Below, piece by piece: positions 23,700 through 36,588 of a stretch of 64,000 nucleotides of DNA. Positions within the stretch are counted from its first letter, which is position 1. Each line of letters opens with the position of its first letter. The translations under genes were made by a program, and so were the position numbers. Source of the stretch: Hemibagrus wyckioides (taxonomy: Eukaryota > Chordata > Actinopteri > Siluriformes > Bagridae); contig NC_080711.1 of assembly GCF_019097595.1 (NCBI RefSeq), positions 17,005,428-17,069,427 of the forward strand, read 5' to 3'. Under the pieces are notes generated by a model that saw only the letters and a program-made list of their open reading frames with translations, was not told the DNA's origin and made no database searches.

Positions 23700-24560
23700 A
23701 TGGTATTTCATACTGTATTTTTACCTATGCTGATGACATACATTATGCTATTCCATGCTGTTTTTTGTGGTAAACCTTGGGAATATCTTATTTATATATA
23801 TGTAATGGATGGTTGTTGTGTTGTCTAAGATGTGTGTTTAATGTATTTTTACATTAAATACATGTATAAGGCAAATAATGTCTGAAATGTAATTTGAATT
23901 CTCTATCATACTGATAAAGTGACAAGATAGTTAGTGTTAGTGTTTAGCTTGCTTATTATTCTTAGTAGAGGAATTTCTATGGAATTCTAACAGAATTTAT
24001 TAAAATAATCAAAACAATATCTTTTAAAAAGAGACTAAATGAAATGCCAAATTTCTAACTTTTTATCCTTGAATTGTTTCTTAAATGGGTTTATGAAACT
24101 TTATCTTAATGCACCAGTTCAACCAGAATCTGGAAATAAAATGCTTGCATTGCTTTTCTTCATTTGTTGGGAATTCCCAGATTACATGTTTACAGTTTCA
24201 CTGGAGGTCTGACCGCATCTGGAGTGATGTCTTGGGAAGCCAGTCAAGGATGGAGACTGGAGCGATGAGCATAATCTCACAAACAGACATCAGGAGAATG
24301 CTTAATTCAATAAGAATGGTTACAGTGAGGAGCTGCTGAGGAGTTTAACTCTTAGTGACGGTCCCAAGCCTGGGTTAAATTGGATAATTGCATCAGGAAG
24401 GGCATATGGTGTAAAACCTGTGCCAAAATTAACTATGTGAATCAGAATAATGTGATGACCCTGAACAGGGAGCATCTGAAGGATGACAACAACAGCAATG
24501 GGGAGAACAAAATGTAGAAAACAATGAAGAGAAGAGATTAAACCAATAATGTCATGTTTT
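23700..24560. other. Intergenic, no recognised gene
   Basis: AT-rich spacer with no ORF showing domain similarity and no clear repeat. A plus-strand stretch near 24,190-24,500 has a mildly repeat-like character but I could not assign it. Confidence 0.4.
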
Positions 24561-24566
24561 CATTTT

Positions 24567-24680
24567 CAATTCAATTCACTTTATTTTATAGTGCTTTTAA
24601 CAATGGACATTGTCTCAAAGCAGCTTTACAGAAGTATAGAAACATAAAAAATTATAAAGTTCAAAGTTAAGTTACTATTT
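24567..24680 (+). repeat. R1 interspersed repeat copy
   Basis: TCAATTCACTTTATTTTATA, AACAATGGACATTGTCTC and AAGCAGCTTTACAGAAG in order, as in the other R1 copies. Followed by about 1.8 kb of spacer before trap1 in which only a weak DNA-transposon-like piece near 25,160-25,240 can be suspected. Confidence 0.75.
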
Positions 24681-26432
24681 ATTTATTTACCTAATTTTAA
24701 ACAAAAAGCATAACACTTTGCTGGTTACAGACATGGATAATACATGATTACAAATCATAAGATTATTCTCAGGCCTATGGCCATAGCAGGCATTATATAG
24801 TGATCTGATATGCTTTGATATGGAAAAAGTGTTTTCTGTGCATTTCAGAGAGGGAGATGAAAAGTGTATTAGTGCTGTTTCAATGGGAGAGTTCATATGT
24901 CTCCCTCCAAAGCCAGTCTGCTCTCAATCTCCCCAGTTTGTTGCTTTGTCTCTTAATGACTTTGATTAAACCATCATGACCTGTTTCGCTCTGAGATCAA
25001 TACATTATTTCAGCTACAATGTATTTCAAGTGCATGGTTTAATCTGCTATCTGCTTACATGTTTTGATCTCACACCTACGTTCCATATACAGACCCTGAT
25101 GTGTCAGATGAAGACCTCGCTCTCTCTCTTTCTTTACCTCTATTTCACCTCCTCCATCTGCTTCTGCGTTAAACATGGCACAATTTATTTGAACCCACCC
25201 ATTTTTCAAGTGATCAAAATATTGGAACACAAGACTGATGGGGAATTCTCCCAAATGGTGAGGGGGAAAGCCGTTCCCACCCTGTCTCTTAAATTTCCAA
25301 ACTGCAACCACTTAATTTCATGCTTCATCCATCTGAACAAAATAAAAACTAAATAAAAATGAATACTAACTCTAAGCAGTCTATAAGAACAGGAACTAAA
25401 ACTTGTTTGGTCAGAATTTAATTATTTTTTTTACAGTACGTGTATGTTTTACAGTATGTGATAATGTTTGTCACAGATATTACATGGCAAAGGAGTTTTA
25501 TATTGGAAAGAAAATACAGAAAGTGAATTAACAATAATTATCAATGTACGAATCAACCAGTATTTTATAATTTCAAATAGAAACAGAAATATAAAAGAAC
25601 TGATTTTAATTCAAAGGCTTTTAATTCTTGTTCTGACTTCAAAGAGCGCTGCCTTTGAAACGGATATTCACGGATATTCCGACATTCCGAGAAGGAGTTA
25701 GGAGCCGTTAAAAACTGATCTTTTCTACTGGGACGTCGGATGTTTCTCGGTTCCCACTTGGTAATTGAACGCAGTGTACGTCGAATACAGTATTCTCACC
25801 ACCTTTAAAATGCCATTTTTCAAGGACGATACACACATCTTTTTTTAAAAGACAATACTTCACAGTTAAGTAAATGTATACTCGAGCATTAGACATACGG
25901 TTATAGTGTTTTTTTGTTATGGTGTTGTTTTTTTATTGCAAGTGTAAACAATTAACTTCAACATTAAAATATAACATTGGATGACATTATGATTACAAAA
26001 TTAATATAGGAAAACATTACATTAAAAATAAATAAAACAAACTAAATATGTAAAATAAAAGAGTACAGATCAAATCAAAAAGTATGTAACATCAGATTAT
26101 TATACAATTTCACAAATTTTGCACTTTTTTTGGATGAATATTTTTTAGTGTTGTAACTAGGTGGTTAAAGTCATAAAGAAAATGATGTAATTTTGGGAAT
26201 GTTGAAGAAAATGTACATTTTTGAATATAATATTTTCCCAATAAAATAAATACATTTTCTATATATTCTGTGTTATGTTTACAATGAGAAAAATAGCAAA
26301 ATATATCACACATGGTTAAATCAATGATCTACATTAGATTTTAAAGAAAAGAATTTTGATAAGTCAGACCAAAATGTCTTAACAAGGGGGCATTTTTGTT
26401 ATGGTGTGTACAGGCAAATTCAAAGCGCCCGA

Positions 26433-26440
26433 TAACGTCA
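26433..26440 (-). promoter_or_regulatory. CRE-like site upstream of trap1
   Basis: TAACGTCA (reverse TGACGTTA), one base from the palindromic CRE, lies about 100 bp before the trap1 ATG in a locally GC-richer patch, where a housekeeping promoter would be expected. Motif match only. Confidence 0.25.
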
Positions 26441-26539
26441 TCAGTAAGCGCCACGAGAAGGTCCTTCGTTCCTGGTGTTTGTCCCCCACGCTGCTTCTTA
26501 CAGTAATAGAGTAATAGGTCAAGTTGCAGCCCAGGAGAG

Positions 26540-27093
26540 ATGTCTCGGTATTTGACCCTGCTCAGGTTTGCTCAGCATACTTGCGGAAAGGCCAGATCTT
26601 TTTCATGTAACCGAAACTGGAGTGGCTCAGCGACATTCATTCGAGGTAACGGTGGAATTGGCAGTTTAAAGAATTCCAGTTCATCACTTGGACATTAATA
26701 TACAAGTCCACCACTTATAGCTTTAATGGGAAAAATATTGGAGGCTCTTTTCTAGATTATAACTATTTTGTTCATTAAAACCTTAACATCTAAACCTAGC
26801 CTAATGGCATGATTCTGGAGATTGATTTTATTTTCTAACATAAGAGACAAGTAGTATTATCTGTGTAGGATTAGTATAAATAAGAAACATTGAATGCACT
26901 ATATTGTGACATGCTGACTTTTGTTTTCTAGCCTATGAACGAACAAGGATAAAAAAGTATAGCACTGAACTTAGACTCTGGAGCCCAGGCCATTTTGGTG
27001 TCAAGCTAGCCTGCCATACCTATAGCACTCAAGCAGAAAGTGCTGAAGAGGAGATTCTCAACAACATTATTAGTGACACAGAGAAAGTTCAAG
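26540..27093 (+). CDS. trap1: trap1 exons 1-2: mitochondrial presequence and N-terminal strap
   Basis: The start is the first ATG after a short leader (GAGAGATGTC). The first exon encodes an Arg/Ser-rich, acid-free segment ([20 protein letters not shown]...) typical of a matrix-targeting peptide. Exon 2 ends with a Glu-rich stretch ([20 protein letters not shown]) equivalent to the strap preceding the ATPase domain of mammalian TRAP1 (STQ...HSIISSTE). Presequence similarity is low, as expected. Confidence 0.9.
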
Positions 27094-28088
27094 GTAACTG
27101 TTTATTTACTAGTTATATTAGCTGCTTCAATCAGTTGTTAATTACAAATACAGAAATGTGCCAGTTCCCTGAGAAGGAGAGTATAACAGCACGTTTAGCT
27201 TTGTTGCCATTTTGTTGCTTAGAGATAAAATACTGTTCTGGGTTTTAATTGTTTCTGGTTGGCCTGTTTGGTGTACATGGTCAACATATTGTCAAGGGGT
27301 GTAACTAAAACCTCAGACTTGTATTAACATTATTTTCTGAGATGTAATGTTTCTTGGGGGGGATCTCTGATTTTTGACAGTGGCATAGTTTTTGAGACCT
27401 CCTGGGATTTTCACAGTCTGTCAACTACACTGTACAACTGTGGTTGTACTGTGGTCACACAGAAAAGTGTGAGGCAGATCATGTCTGGCTCCAGTTTTTT
27501 TGAGCCAAGAACAGAAAGGGCTTCATTTTGCAAAGATTTCTCAAATTGAAAGGCTACTTCCAGAATGATAATGCACCATGTCACAAAACAAAAGCAGGCC
27601 AAATGAGCAAATTCTGGGCATATGATAATTAACACACTGAAACTTTGGGATTTACAGTAATCCCCCACTATATCGCGGTTCATTTATCATGGTCCCGGTA
27701 TATTGTGGATTTTTATTTGGAACATAACTAATTTCTTTCGTGGATTTTCCCGGTATATCACAGTATCCGCAAACCTTATAGTGAATTGTTTTTATGTTGA
27801 AATAAGGTAGTTTATTAATAAAAATATAAATATTAATTACAAAATATAAACATTAATTGAAAATGTTAATAAGAACACGCAGTGTTTAGGAAAGTGCAGT
27901 GCGGGGATGCTGAAAATCAAAATACAGCACGGCTGGAGGAACGAGTCCGGCCAATCGGAATGCCCCATTCATTTAATCACGGTTAGTGATTGGCTGCTGG
28001 CTATGCGTGAAGTTGGGGAAAGGGAAGCAGAATTCTCCAGCATCCCAATTATTTGCGTGTCACTTTCATTTAGTGCTGTGTACGGGGT

Positions 28089-28124
<36 letters not shown>

Positions 28125-31100
28125 GGTTTTTCTGCAAGCTCTATTATGTTGCGTAAACGCTCTGTACCTTCTAAGGCTTCTGGCAAGGAACCCAAGCACC
28201 AGAGGAAGTATATAACGATCCATGAAAAGGTTAAGTTGCTAGACATGCTTCGAGAAAGAAAAAGTTATGCTGACGTTGCCCACCATTACGGACTGAACAC
28301 GTCAACCATACGCTACATCAAGAAGGACGAAGCCAACATCAGGAGTACTGTAGCTTCTGTAAATAACCGAATTATTTACAGAAGTGTCAAATGAAAAACT
28401 GGAGTCAGTAATCACACCAAGGTCTTTTAACGATACACATGATGAAACAGAAATGCAATCTATGCTTGCTAAGGAGCAACTTCTGGCTGCATGTGGTCCT
28501 AGTACAAGAATTTTAATGTCAGAATTAAATAGGATGACTTTAATAAGCATCCACTGTCCTTTACACATTTCTCAACTTTATTAAGCTGGTGCCTCTGGCT
28601 TTGCTGAATCATAGGACTGTGTGTCATCAGCATAACAGTGGAAGCTAACACAAAGTTTATGAATATTACCCAGAGGTTGCATATATAAACAAAAAAGCAG
28701 TGGGCCTAAACAGAACCTTGCAGAACACCAAGCTTTACCTTAGAGAGAATACATACTGTTATGTATTTTTCAAAAAAATGCTCAAATAAAACCTGAGGCA
28801 GGAGAGGACTGTTTCCTTAACTCTTTTTCTAGCTTATCATAGAATAGTATGATTATTGCTATTAAAAAAACTGCACAAGCAACATCAGCGAGCAGACGCA
28901 ACCCTGATCAGAGACCTTTTTTTTTTCTTTTTAATAGATCATTTACCATTTTATCTAGCACCCTTTCTGTTCTAAGATGAGGCATAAATCCTGACTGATA
29001 CATTTGAAGAATCTCATTACTATGTAGTATCAGCAGAACTGCAGTGCTAGGACAGAACTCCTGTGCTTTTCTAGGATCGATGTGCTGATCTAGCAGCACT
29101 GAGATTTTCTATAGCTCAGGAGGGTCTACTTCCATGTTGCTTGAAATACTTCTAGTTTAGTTTGACCGCATCTAGGTTGTAATTTTCTAGTGGTCTAAAG
29201 TGCATGTGCTACCATTATACCAGGTGGATAGCTGTTTTGTTTTTTAATTATTTATTATTTTTTAGTGGAGCTACATTATCTTTAGTGTAGTGAAAGTTTG
29301 ACTCTAAGTATTCAATTCCTGTTCAAGTTCTATGTAGTCAGATAGTGATCCAATCATGGTTGATAAATCTGGGATAAACCTCTCTGTAGTAGCATATATG
29401 AATATATGTTTGACACGGTAACATGGAAAAGTGCAAGAATAATGTCTAAAACACATTTTGAGATACAATTTTGAGGTTTTGTTTGACACAAACACCCACT
29501 GGTAATACTAACCTTGCTTGTCTGCTTCCTGGCCTTGGCACAGATTAAGCCTGTTCTGAGAACATGTGCTATGCTACAAATAATGAGAGCACTGTCCCAC
29601 CCTAACAGGCTGGCCATGCCCTCAAAACTGCACCAATTATCTATAAAGCCCACACAGTTTTTGGAGCAAAGCCTGGACAATCCAGCAGTGACTGCAACGA
29701 GCATAACCTGCTGTAAACTATGTTGCCACTGCAATGGGAAGATCCCAGAGCATATTACTGCATTATACACCAATCAGGCATAACATTATGAACAGTGACA
29801 GGTGAAGTGAATAACACTGATTATCTCCTCATCATGGCACCTGTTAGTGGGTGGGATATATTAGACAGCAAGTGAACATTTTGTTCTCAAAGTTGATGTG
29901 TTAGAAGCAGGAAAAATGGGCAAGTGTAAGGATTTGAGTAAGTTTGACGAAGGGCCAAATTTTTATGGCTAGACGACTGGATCAGAGCATCTCCAAAACT
30001 GCAGCTCTTGTGGGGTGTTCCTGGTCTGCAGTGGTCAGTATCTATCAAAAGTGGTCCAAGGAAGGAACAGCGGTGAACCAGTGACAGGGTCATGGGCGGC
30101 CACAGCTCACTGATGCATGTGGGGAGCGAAGGCTGGCCCGTGTGATCTGATCCAACAGACGAGCTACTGTTGCTCACATTGCTAAAAAAATTAATGCTGG
30201 TTCTGACAGAAAGGTGCATCACAGTTTGTTGTGTATGGGGCTGCATAACCACAGACCAGTCAGGGTGCCCTTCCTGACCCCTGTGCACCAGCAAAAGTGC
30301 AAACAATGGGCATGTGAGCATCAGAACTGGACCACAGAGCAATGGAAGAAGGTGGCCTGGTCTGATGAATCACGTTTTCTTTTACATCACGTGGATGGCC
30401 TGTTGCGTGTGTGTGGCATACCTGGTTGAACACATGGCACCAGGATGCATTATGGGAAGAAGGCAAGCCAGCAACTTGGTGTCAGATACCACAGCACACC
30501 TTCAGGGATCTAGTGGGGTCCATGCCTCAATGGGTCAGGGAACTATTTCCACCCAAAAAACTATTGCAATAAAACTTTTTCTACACGGTCTGTTTAAAAT
30601 CTAGATACTGTTGTGTGTTCCAGGACAAAATTCCAGCTTTTCAAACCAGACCATAAACTGTATACACATTGACAGGATCATATTTTTTTTTGGAAATTGT
30701 GATGTTATTTAAATCTGTGATTAGTTGTGTGACCTCCGGTGATTTCACTGGAAACCCAATAGAAATTTGCAGAACAACTTTATTCAACAGCTTCACCAGG
30801 CATCTAATGTGAGTGACTATGCAAGATATTTTTCAAAGCCATCATTGTCTTTCTCAAATTCAGTTCAGTTTTTTTTTTCTTTCAATGATCATTAAAGAAT
30901 GACAAGAAACGTAAGTATGTACAAGTTTTATAATATTTTTGTTGTAATTACATTTAACATTGCATGAAAATGCCTCAGAAATAGCATGCAGTCTGTGCTG
31001 TATTGAGCACCGAGTCAATATGTAAGAAGATATTTCTTTTGTTTGTACATGAAATATGGTAGAAATATGATTTTACTCTCTGGTCAACCAACCAACAAAA

Positions 31101-34100
31101 TACAAAAATAACCTGTGTTGTTTGCATCTGTTTTTGTATTTTAATTCTGGTAAATCTGAATAATATACAATTAGGTGACCATGCTAAATGTTTCCACAAG
31201 GCAAAACATTTAGTAACATTATCCCCCCCTTTTTTTAAGGGTCCTATTCTAAGCATGAGTTCCAGGCAGAAACAAAAAAGTTGCTGGACATTGTGGCCAG
31301 ATCTCTGTACTCGGAGAAAGAGGTAAAGAATAAAGGAAAATTACTTAACAAAAAACCTTTCTTCTAACAGTGTGACAAATAAACCTGTGATCAGTGAGTT
31401 CCGTGTCACTTTTAGTCAGCATCTGCAAAATAGGTTTTTCATAAGGAACAAAAATAAACATTCGGAAAAAGTGTTTGGTGACATTCTTTATAACATTGTA
31501 AAAGTTATATTGCCCAGCCTGAGTTGCTCATCAGTATTGTATAGAAACCCCTTCCTGAGGAGTTTACTGACTCAGATTGAAAGATTTGGAGCACAACTAT
31601 TATTCTTATTTTAAGACCCCATATTTGATCAAAACTACAAAGCAGTTGGTGGTGTTATTAAATTTGTAATAATTTAATAATCAAGGAATCAGTCACTTAT
31701 TAAATAGTTCATTGCAGTTCTGCTTGACATTCAGGTAGATATTCTTTCACCTTGAATTTAAGGTTAAGTTTCTAACATTTAATTGCTTTCAGGTGTTCAT
31801 AAGAGAGCTCATCTCAAATGGTAGTGATGCACTGGAGAAGTTGCGATATAAGCTTATTACAGGAGGAGGAGATTCTGAACCTCTGGAAATCCACCTACAG
31901 ACTGATGTAGCTAGAGGCATTTTAACAATTCAGGTGTGTTTCAGTTGTAAAGATGTTTTCTTACAGGATATGTTATTGGATTGTTCACTGCATTATGTAC
32001 AGCTAATTTAATCTGAATGTTGAAAAATATATATTTAGGACACTGGCATTGGGATGAATCAAGGAGAACTGATTAGAAACCTGGGCACAATTGCTTGTTC
32101 TGGCTCTAAGGTTTGTCACATTTGCACACTGTTGTCTCTAATCAGCAGATATCGTTCCAAACCTCTTAGACATATTGTGTTATTGTATTGTATATTATTC
32201 ATGTTTTGTTTGTTCTTCAGGCTTTTCTGGAGACTCTTCAGAGCCAAGCCGAGGCCAAAAGCTCCATCATCGGGCAGTTTGGTGTTGGGTTTTACTCTGC
32301 CTTTATGGTGGCTGACAAAGTAGATGTTTATTCTCAGAGTGCAGAGTCTGGTGTTCCTGGATACAAGTGGTCCTCAGACGGGTAAAATACAAAGCAAAGA
32401 TCTATGGTGTAGGGTAACTAAAAAAAAGCTATAAAGGTGCTATAAATGGTACATGAATAAAACATTTCAGCATCTCTTTGATTTTCTTATCTAATTTCTG
32501 AATTTTAATGTCTGCACTTATGTAAGCATTAAATGTAAGCATCTTTTTCTGAGTGGCATAGTGTGGTTATGAATTATTACTAATCTAGAGCATGCCAGAT
32601 TGACAGAGCTGCCAGGAAAGATAGATAACTCATTTAATCATTGTCCAAATGAGTGCCACTTCAGGGCAGAAAAGCATTTTAGAATGGTCAAAACATCGAA
32701 CCTTGAGGCAAGAACAAGAATCTGTGGCTATTATGGTCACAGACTCACTGAAACTAAACAGCTGAGGACTAGATAAAGACTGGGAGGATTTTTTTTTCTG
32801 ATTTCTTTCACCTCTCCATTTGCTATGAACTTTGATGTGTTGTGTATTCTGAGATTCTTTTCTGCTCACCATGGTTATAAAGAGTCATGTTATTGGGTTA
32901 CTGGAGACTTCCTGGTGTAAACTTGAGAAAATGTTGTGAAAATCCCTGAAGATCAGCAGTCCTCCCACAAGCTAACTATGCGTTGCTTGTATATTTGCTG
33001 CTACGTTGTGTACATCCTGAACTCAGTACATTGAATATTGATAATTGTTTGCCATGCTGAAAGATAAACATACATTTTGATGATACTGGGCAGAGTCAGT
33101 AGAGAGACATGTGGGGTTATTACAGTTGAAAGTTTTTAAAGAAAAAAATTTCTGCAGCTCTGGAGTGTTCCAAATTGCTGAAGCCAGTGGGGTGAAACAG
33201 GGGACTAAGATTGTCTTACACCTGAAAGACGAATGCAAGGAGTTTTCATCTGAGGACCGTGTTAAAGGTATCCTTTATAAATAAACAAATAGTTGGTTTT
33301 ATTTATATGCTGCCTTTTTATCAGCAGTGCATTTGCTCATTATGTTTATCTGTATTTAAATTTCTGTCCTGCAGCGGTTGTGAACAAGTACAGCAACTTT
33401 GTCAGCTTCCCCATTTACCTGAATGGCAGACGACTGAACACACTACAGGTAAGTAGCTCTACCTAAATATTTCACTTATTTATTTATTATGTGATTATGA
33501 AAAATTATTTAGTGACTATTTTTATGGCTGGATTACACTGTGATTTTAAGTGTGATGTGGGGTGCATTATGTTTGCTGATGTTGGGCACATAATAATGCA
33601 CAAAATGCATTTTGTATAACACAGTTGTGAATGTGTGATTTCATGCATATTATAGAACAGCACTGCTGAAATCTAATTGGTCAGAAGGTGTTGACCGAAA
33701 GGAGGACCTAGACAATGAATGCTTACAAATTCAGTGAATTTGTGACAGAATTTGTCATTTGAAATAAACAATCCCAAACAAAAATTTTACTACATGATTT
33801 TTAGATTAACTGTTAAACGGTTTGTTTATAAACCTATACATCCATTTTTTTTAAAAATGAGTCTTATTATTAGATTGTTTGTGCATTCACCATACAAGTC
33901 CTTACGAATGACCTGTTACTATAAAACAAAAACTCATTAAAACATGTGTAATGTTAGCTTTATAGTTTGCTTACTTAGAAACCTATGTATTTCCTCTCTA
34001 GGCTGTCTGGATGATGGACCCCAAAGAGATCAGTGAGTGGCAGCATGAGGAATTTTATCGGTATGTAGCAAAGGCATATGATAAACCTCGCTACACACTG

Positions 34101-36495
34101 CACTACCGTGCTGATGCTCCCCTCAACATACGCAGCATTTTCTATGTTCCTGAGACGGTGAGTTGAACATAATGTATAGAATTAGCACCATTTCTGATTC
34201 CTTGGTTCCTTGACTTTTTTTGCTTGTTCATGTCTGAATATAGAAACCAAGCATGTTTGATGTGAGTAGGGAGATGGGCTCCAGGGTGGCTCTGTACAGC
34301 CGGAAAGTCTTGATCCAATCCAGTGCTACAGAAATTTTGCCCAAGTGGCTACGATTCTTGCAAGGTTGGCCCAGTGCTCATTTCAACAGCTATTCCTTTT
34401 AGTGTTTGACTATTTAATGACCTTCCTAGGTTTTTTCCAAACAGAAATATGTCTGTATGCCTTTGTGTTTTTGTAGGAGTGGTGGACAGTGAGGACATCC
34501 CCTTGAATCTCAGCAGAGAGTTACTACAGGAAAGTGCTCTCATCAGGTAAAACATATAATCTAATTTACTTCATTTAATAACAAGCACTTAAAGTGCAAA
34601 AATAGTGGTGTCTTTAAACATACCTGATTCCTGACCTTTCAAATGTTGCTGTTTAGCAAAAAAGTTTTTTATTTGCTTTATTTGCTCTTTTCTCTTGCTA
34701 CCTCAGGAAATTGAAGGATGTGCTGCAGCAGCGAATCATTCGTTTCCTGTTGGACCAGAGCAAGAAAGAGCCTGAGAAATATTCTAACTTCTTCGAGGAT
34801 TATGGGCTTTTTATAAGAGAAGGCATCGTCACCACTTCTGAGCAGGACATTAAGGTTAGAGAGACCAAAAGTTGAGAATTTCACCTGACCATTCTAAAAT
34901 AATTTCTTGTATGGTTAAAATGTTTTTTTGTTTTTTTTTAACTATTTAAAAATAAACAACTAAAGTATGATGTACAGTCTGATCCAAAAGTATTAGAACA
35001 ACAAGGGCAATTATTTTGTTTTTGTTGTACACTAAAGATGTTTGGGAGATCAAAACAACATATTTTGGATCATAGATTAAATTTCGGCTTTAATTTCCTG
35101 ATATTTAAATCTAGATATGTTAAACTGAGGACACCTTTGATTGCAGACCACCCATTCTGTAGGTGAGGAAAGTATAGGGGCAGACAGTCTTAATAACACT
35201 TAAGACTGGTTTTGGTCGCAGATCACTTGCTTGCAATAATGATTAGCATAGCTTCTTTCATAGAAGATTGTAAGCACAGGATTTTTCATTTGTTTTGAAG
35301 AGTTTCTCTCTTCAGTTCAGTTGAATTCCTTTGTTGTGTTAACTATTGTCTTGCTACTTGATGAAGTTCCTCACAATTAGATCAGATGCATTTCTGTAAA
35401 TTGTCTGCTAGAATAATCAATAAAAATTAGTGAGGCCATTCCAAAGGCAGACCGGCAAGGCAAAGACACTATAACTCTATCTCTACCATGCTTGACTTAT
35501 AGATTCAAACCAAGAAGAGACATTCAGACCTATTTCATCGGTCACATGTTCCAGTAAATCTGATCACTTACAACAGGGTGCCTAGTTTGAACCCAATTTT
35601 TTTAAGTTGTAGAAACCCAAATGAATGTATATCAAAAATTGAGATCAAGAATTGGTCTTGATGTTCCAATATAAGTCTGAAATAATTAGAACTTACTGGC
35701 AGCACCATTCTTTAGTTTTTATATGTGAAAATAACATGGTGTGTTGATGTATTTTGTACATTTTTGCAGAAACTGGTAAAATCATGTAAGATGTGTGCAA
35801 CGTTACCTCCTCTTACCAGCCAGCTGAAAGATATTCATTGATGAGCAGAGAATAATGGTCTTGCAATGTACATGTACAGAATGGTTATTGTATTTATTGT
35901 TCTTATCTCATTTAAAGAAACTAATTATTAAACTAAGGTAAGAATTGATGAAAACAGATGAGATGTTTCTGTAATTTTTATTTATTTATTTAGAGATTCA
36001 TATTTAATCAGTGAATAATTTCTTTCTCCATCAGTAACATTATCCAAGTTAACTAGATAGCTAGTACAATTTCTGTGGTTAAAACCTATTTAATTATGTC
36101 CATTTTAATTGCAGTTTAATGTTCCCCATTCAAGTATGAACATGCTAAATTTGTTTTTACTTACTTTAATTTACCATTCATCAGGAGGACATAGCCAAGC
36201 TGCTTCGCTTTGAGTCCTCAGCATTGCCTGCAGGGCAGCAAACCAGCCTGATGGACTATGCCTCGCGCATGAAGGCAGGCACCAGGAACATGTACTACTT
36301 GTGTGCTCCCAACCGCCATCTGGCTGAACACTCTCCATACTATGAGGCAATGAAAATGAAGGACATGGAGGTGAGTCCAAAATCTTCCTAGTCAGAAGAC
36401 ATTTCAACAGTAAATTAAATAAATATATGTAAGTATTGGGGAAAAGTAACAGCTGTGCATCCCAGTCTTACAGTTGTCATTATATCACTATGTAG

Positions 36496-36588
<93 letters not shown>

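Noticed and set aside
25660..25705. Heat-shock-element-like TTC/GAA cluster upstream of trap1
   Set aside because: Spacing does not fit alternating nGAAn units, and it lies about 850 bp before the start codon.
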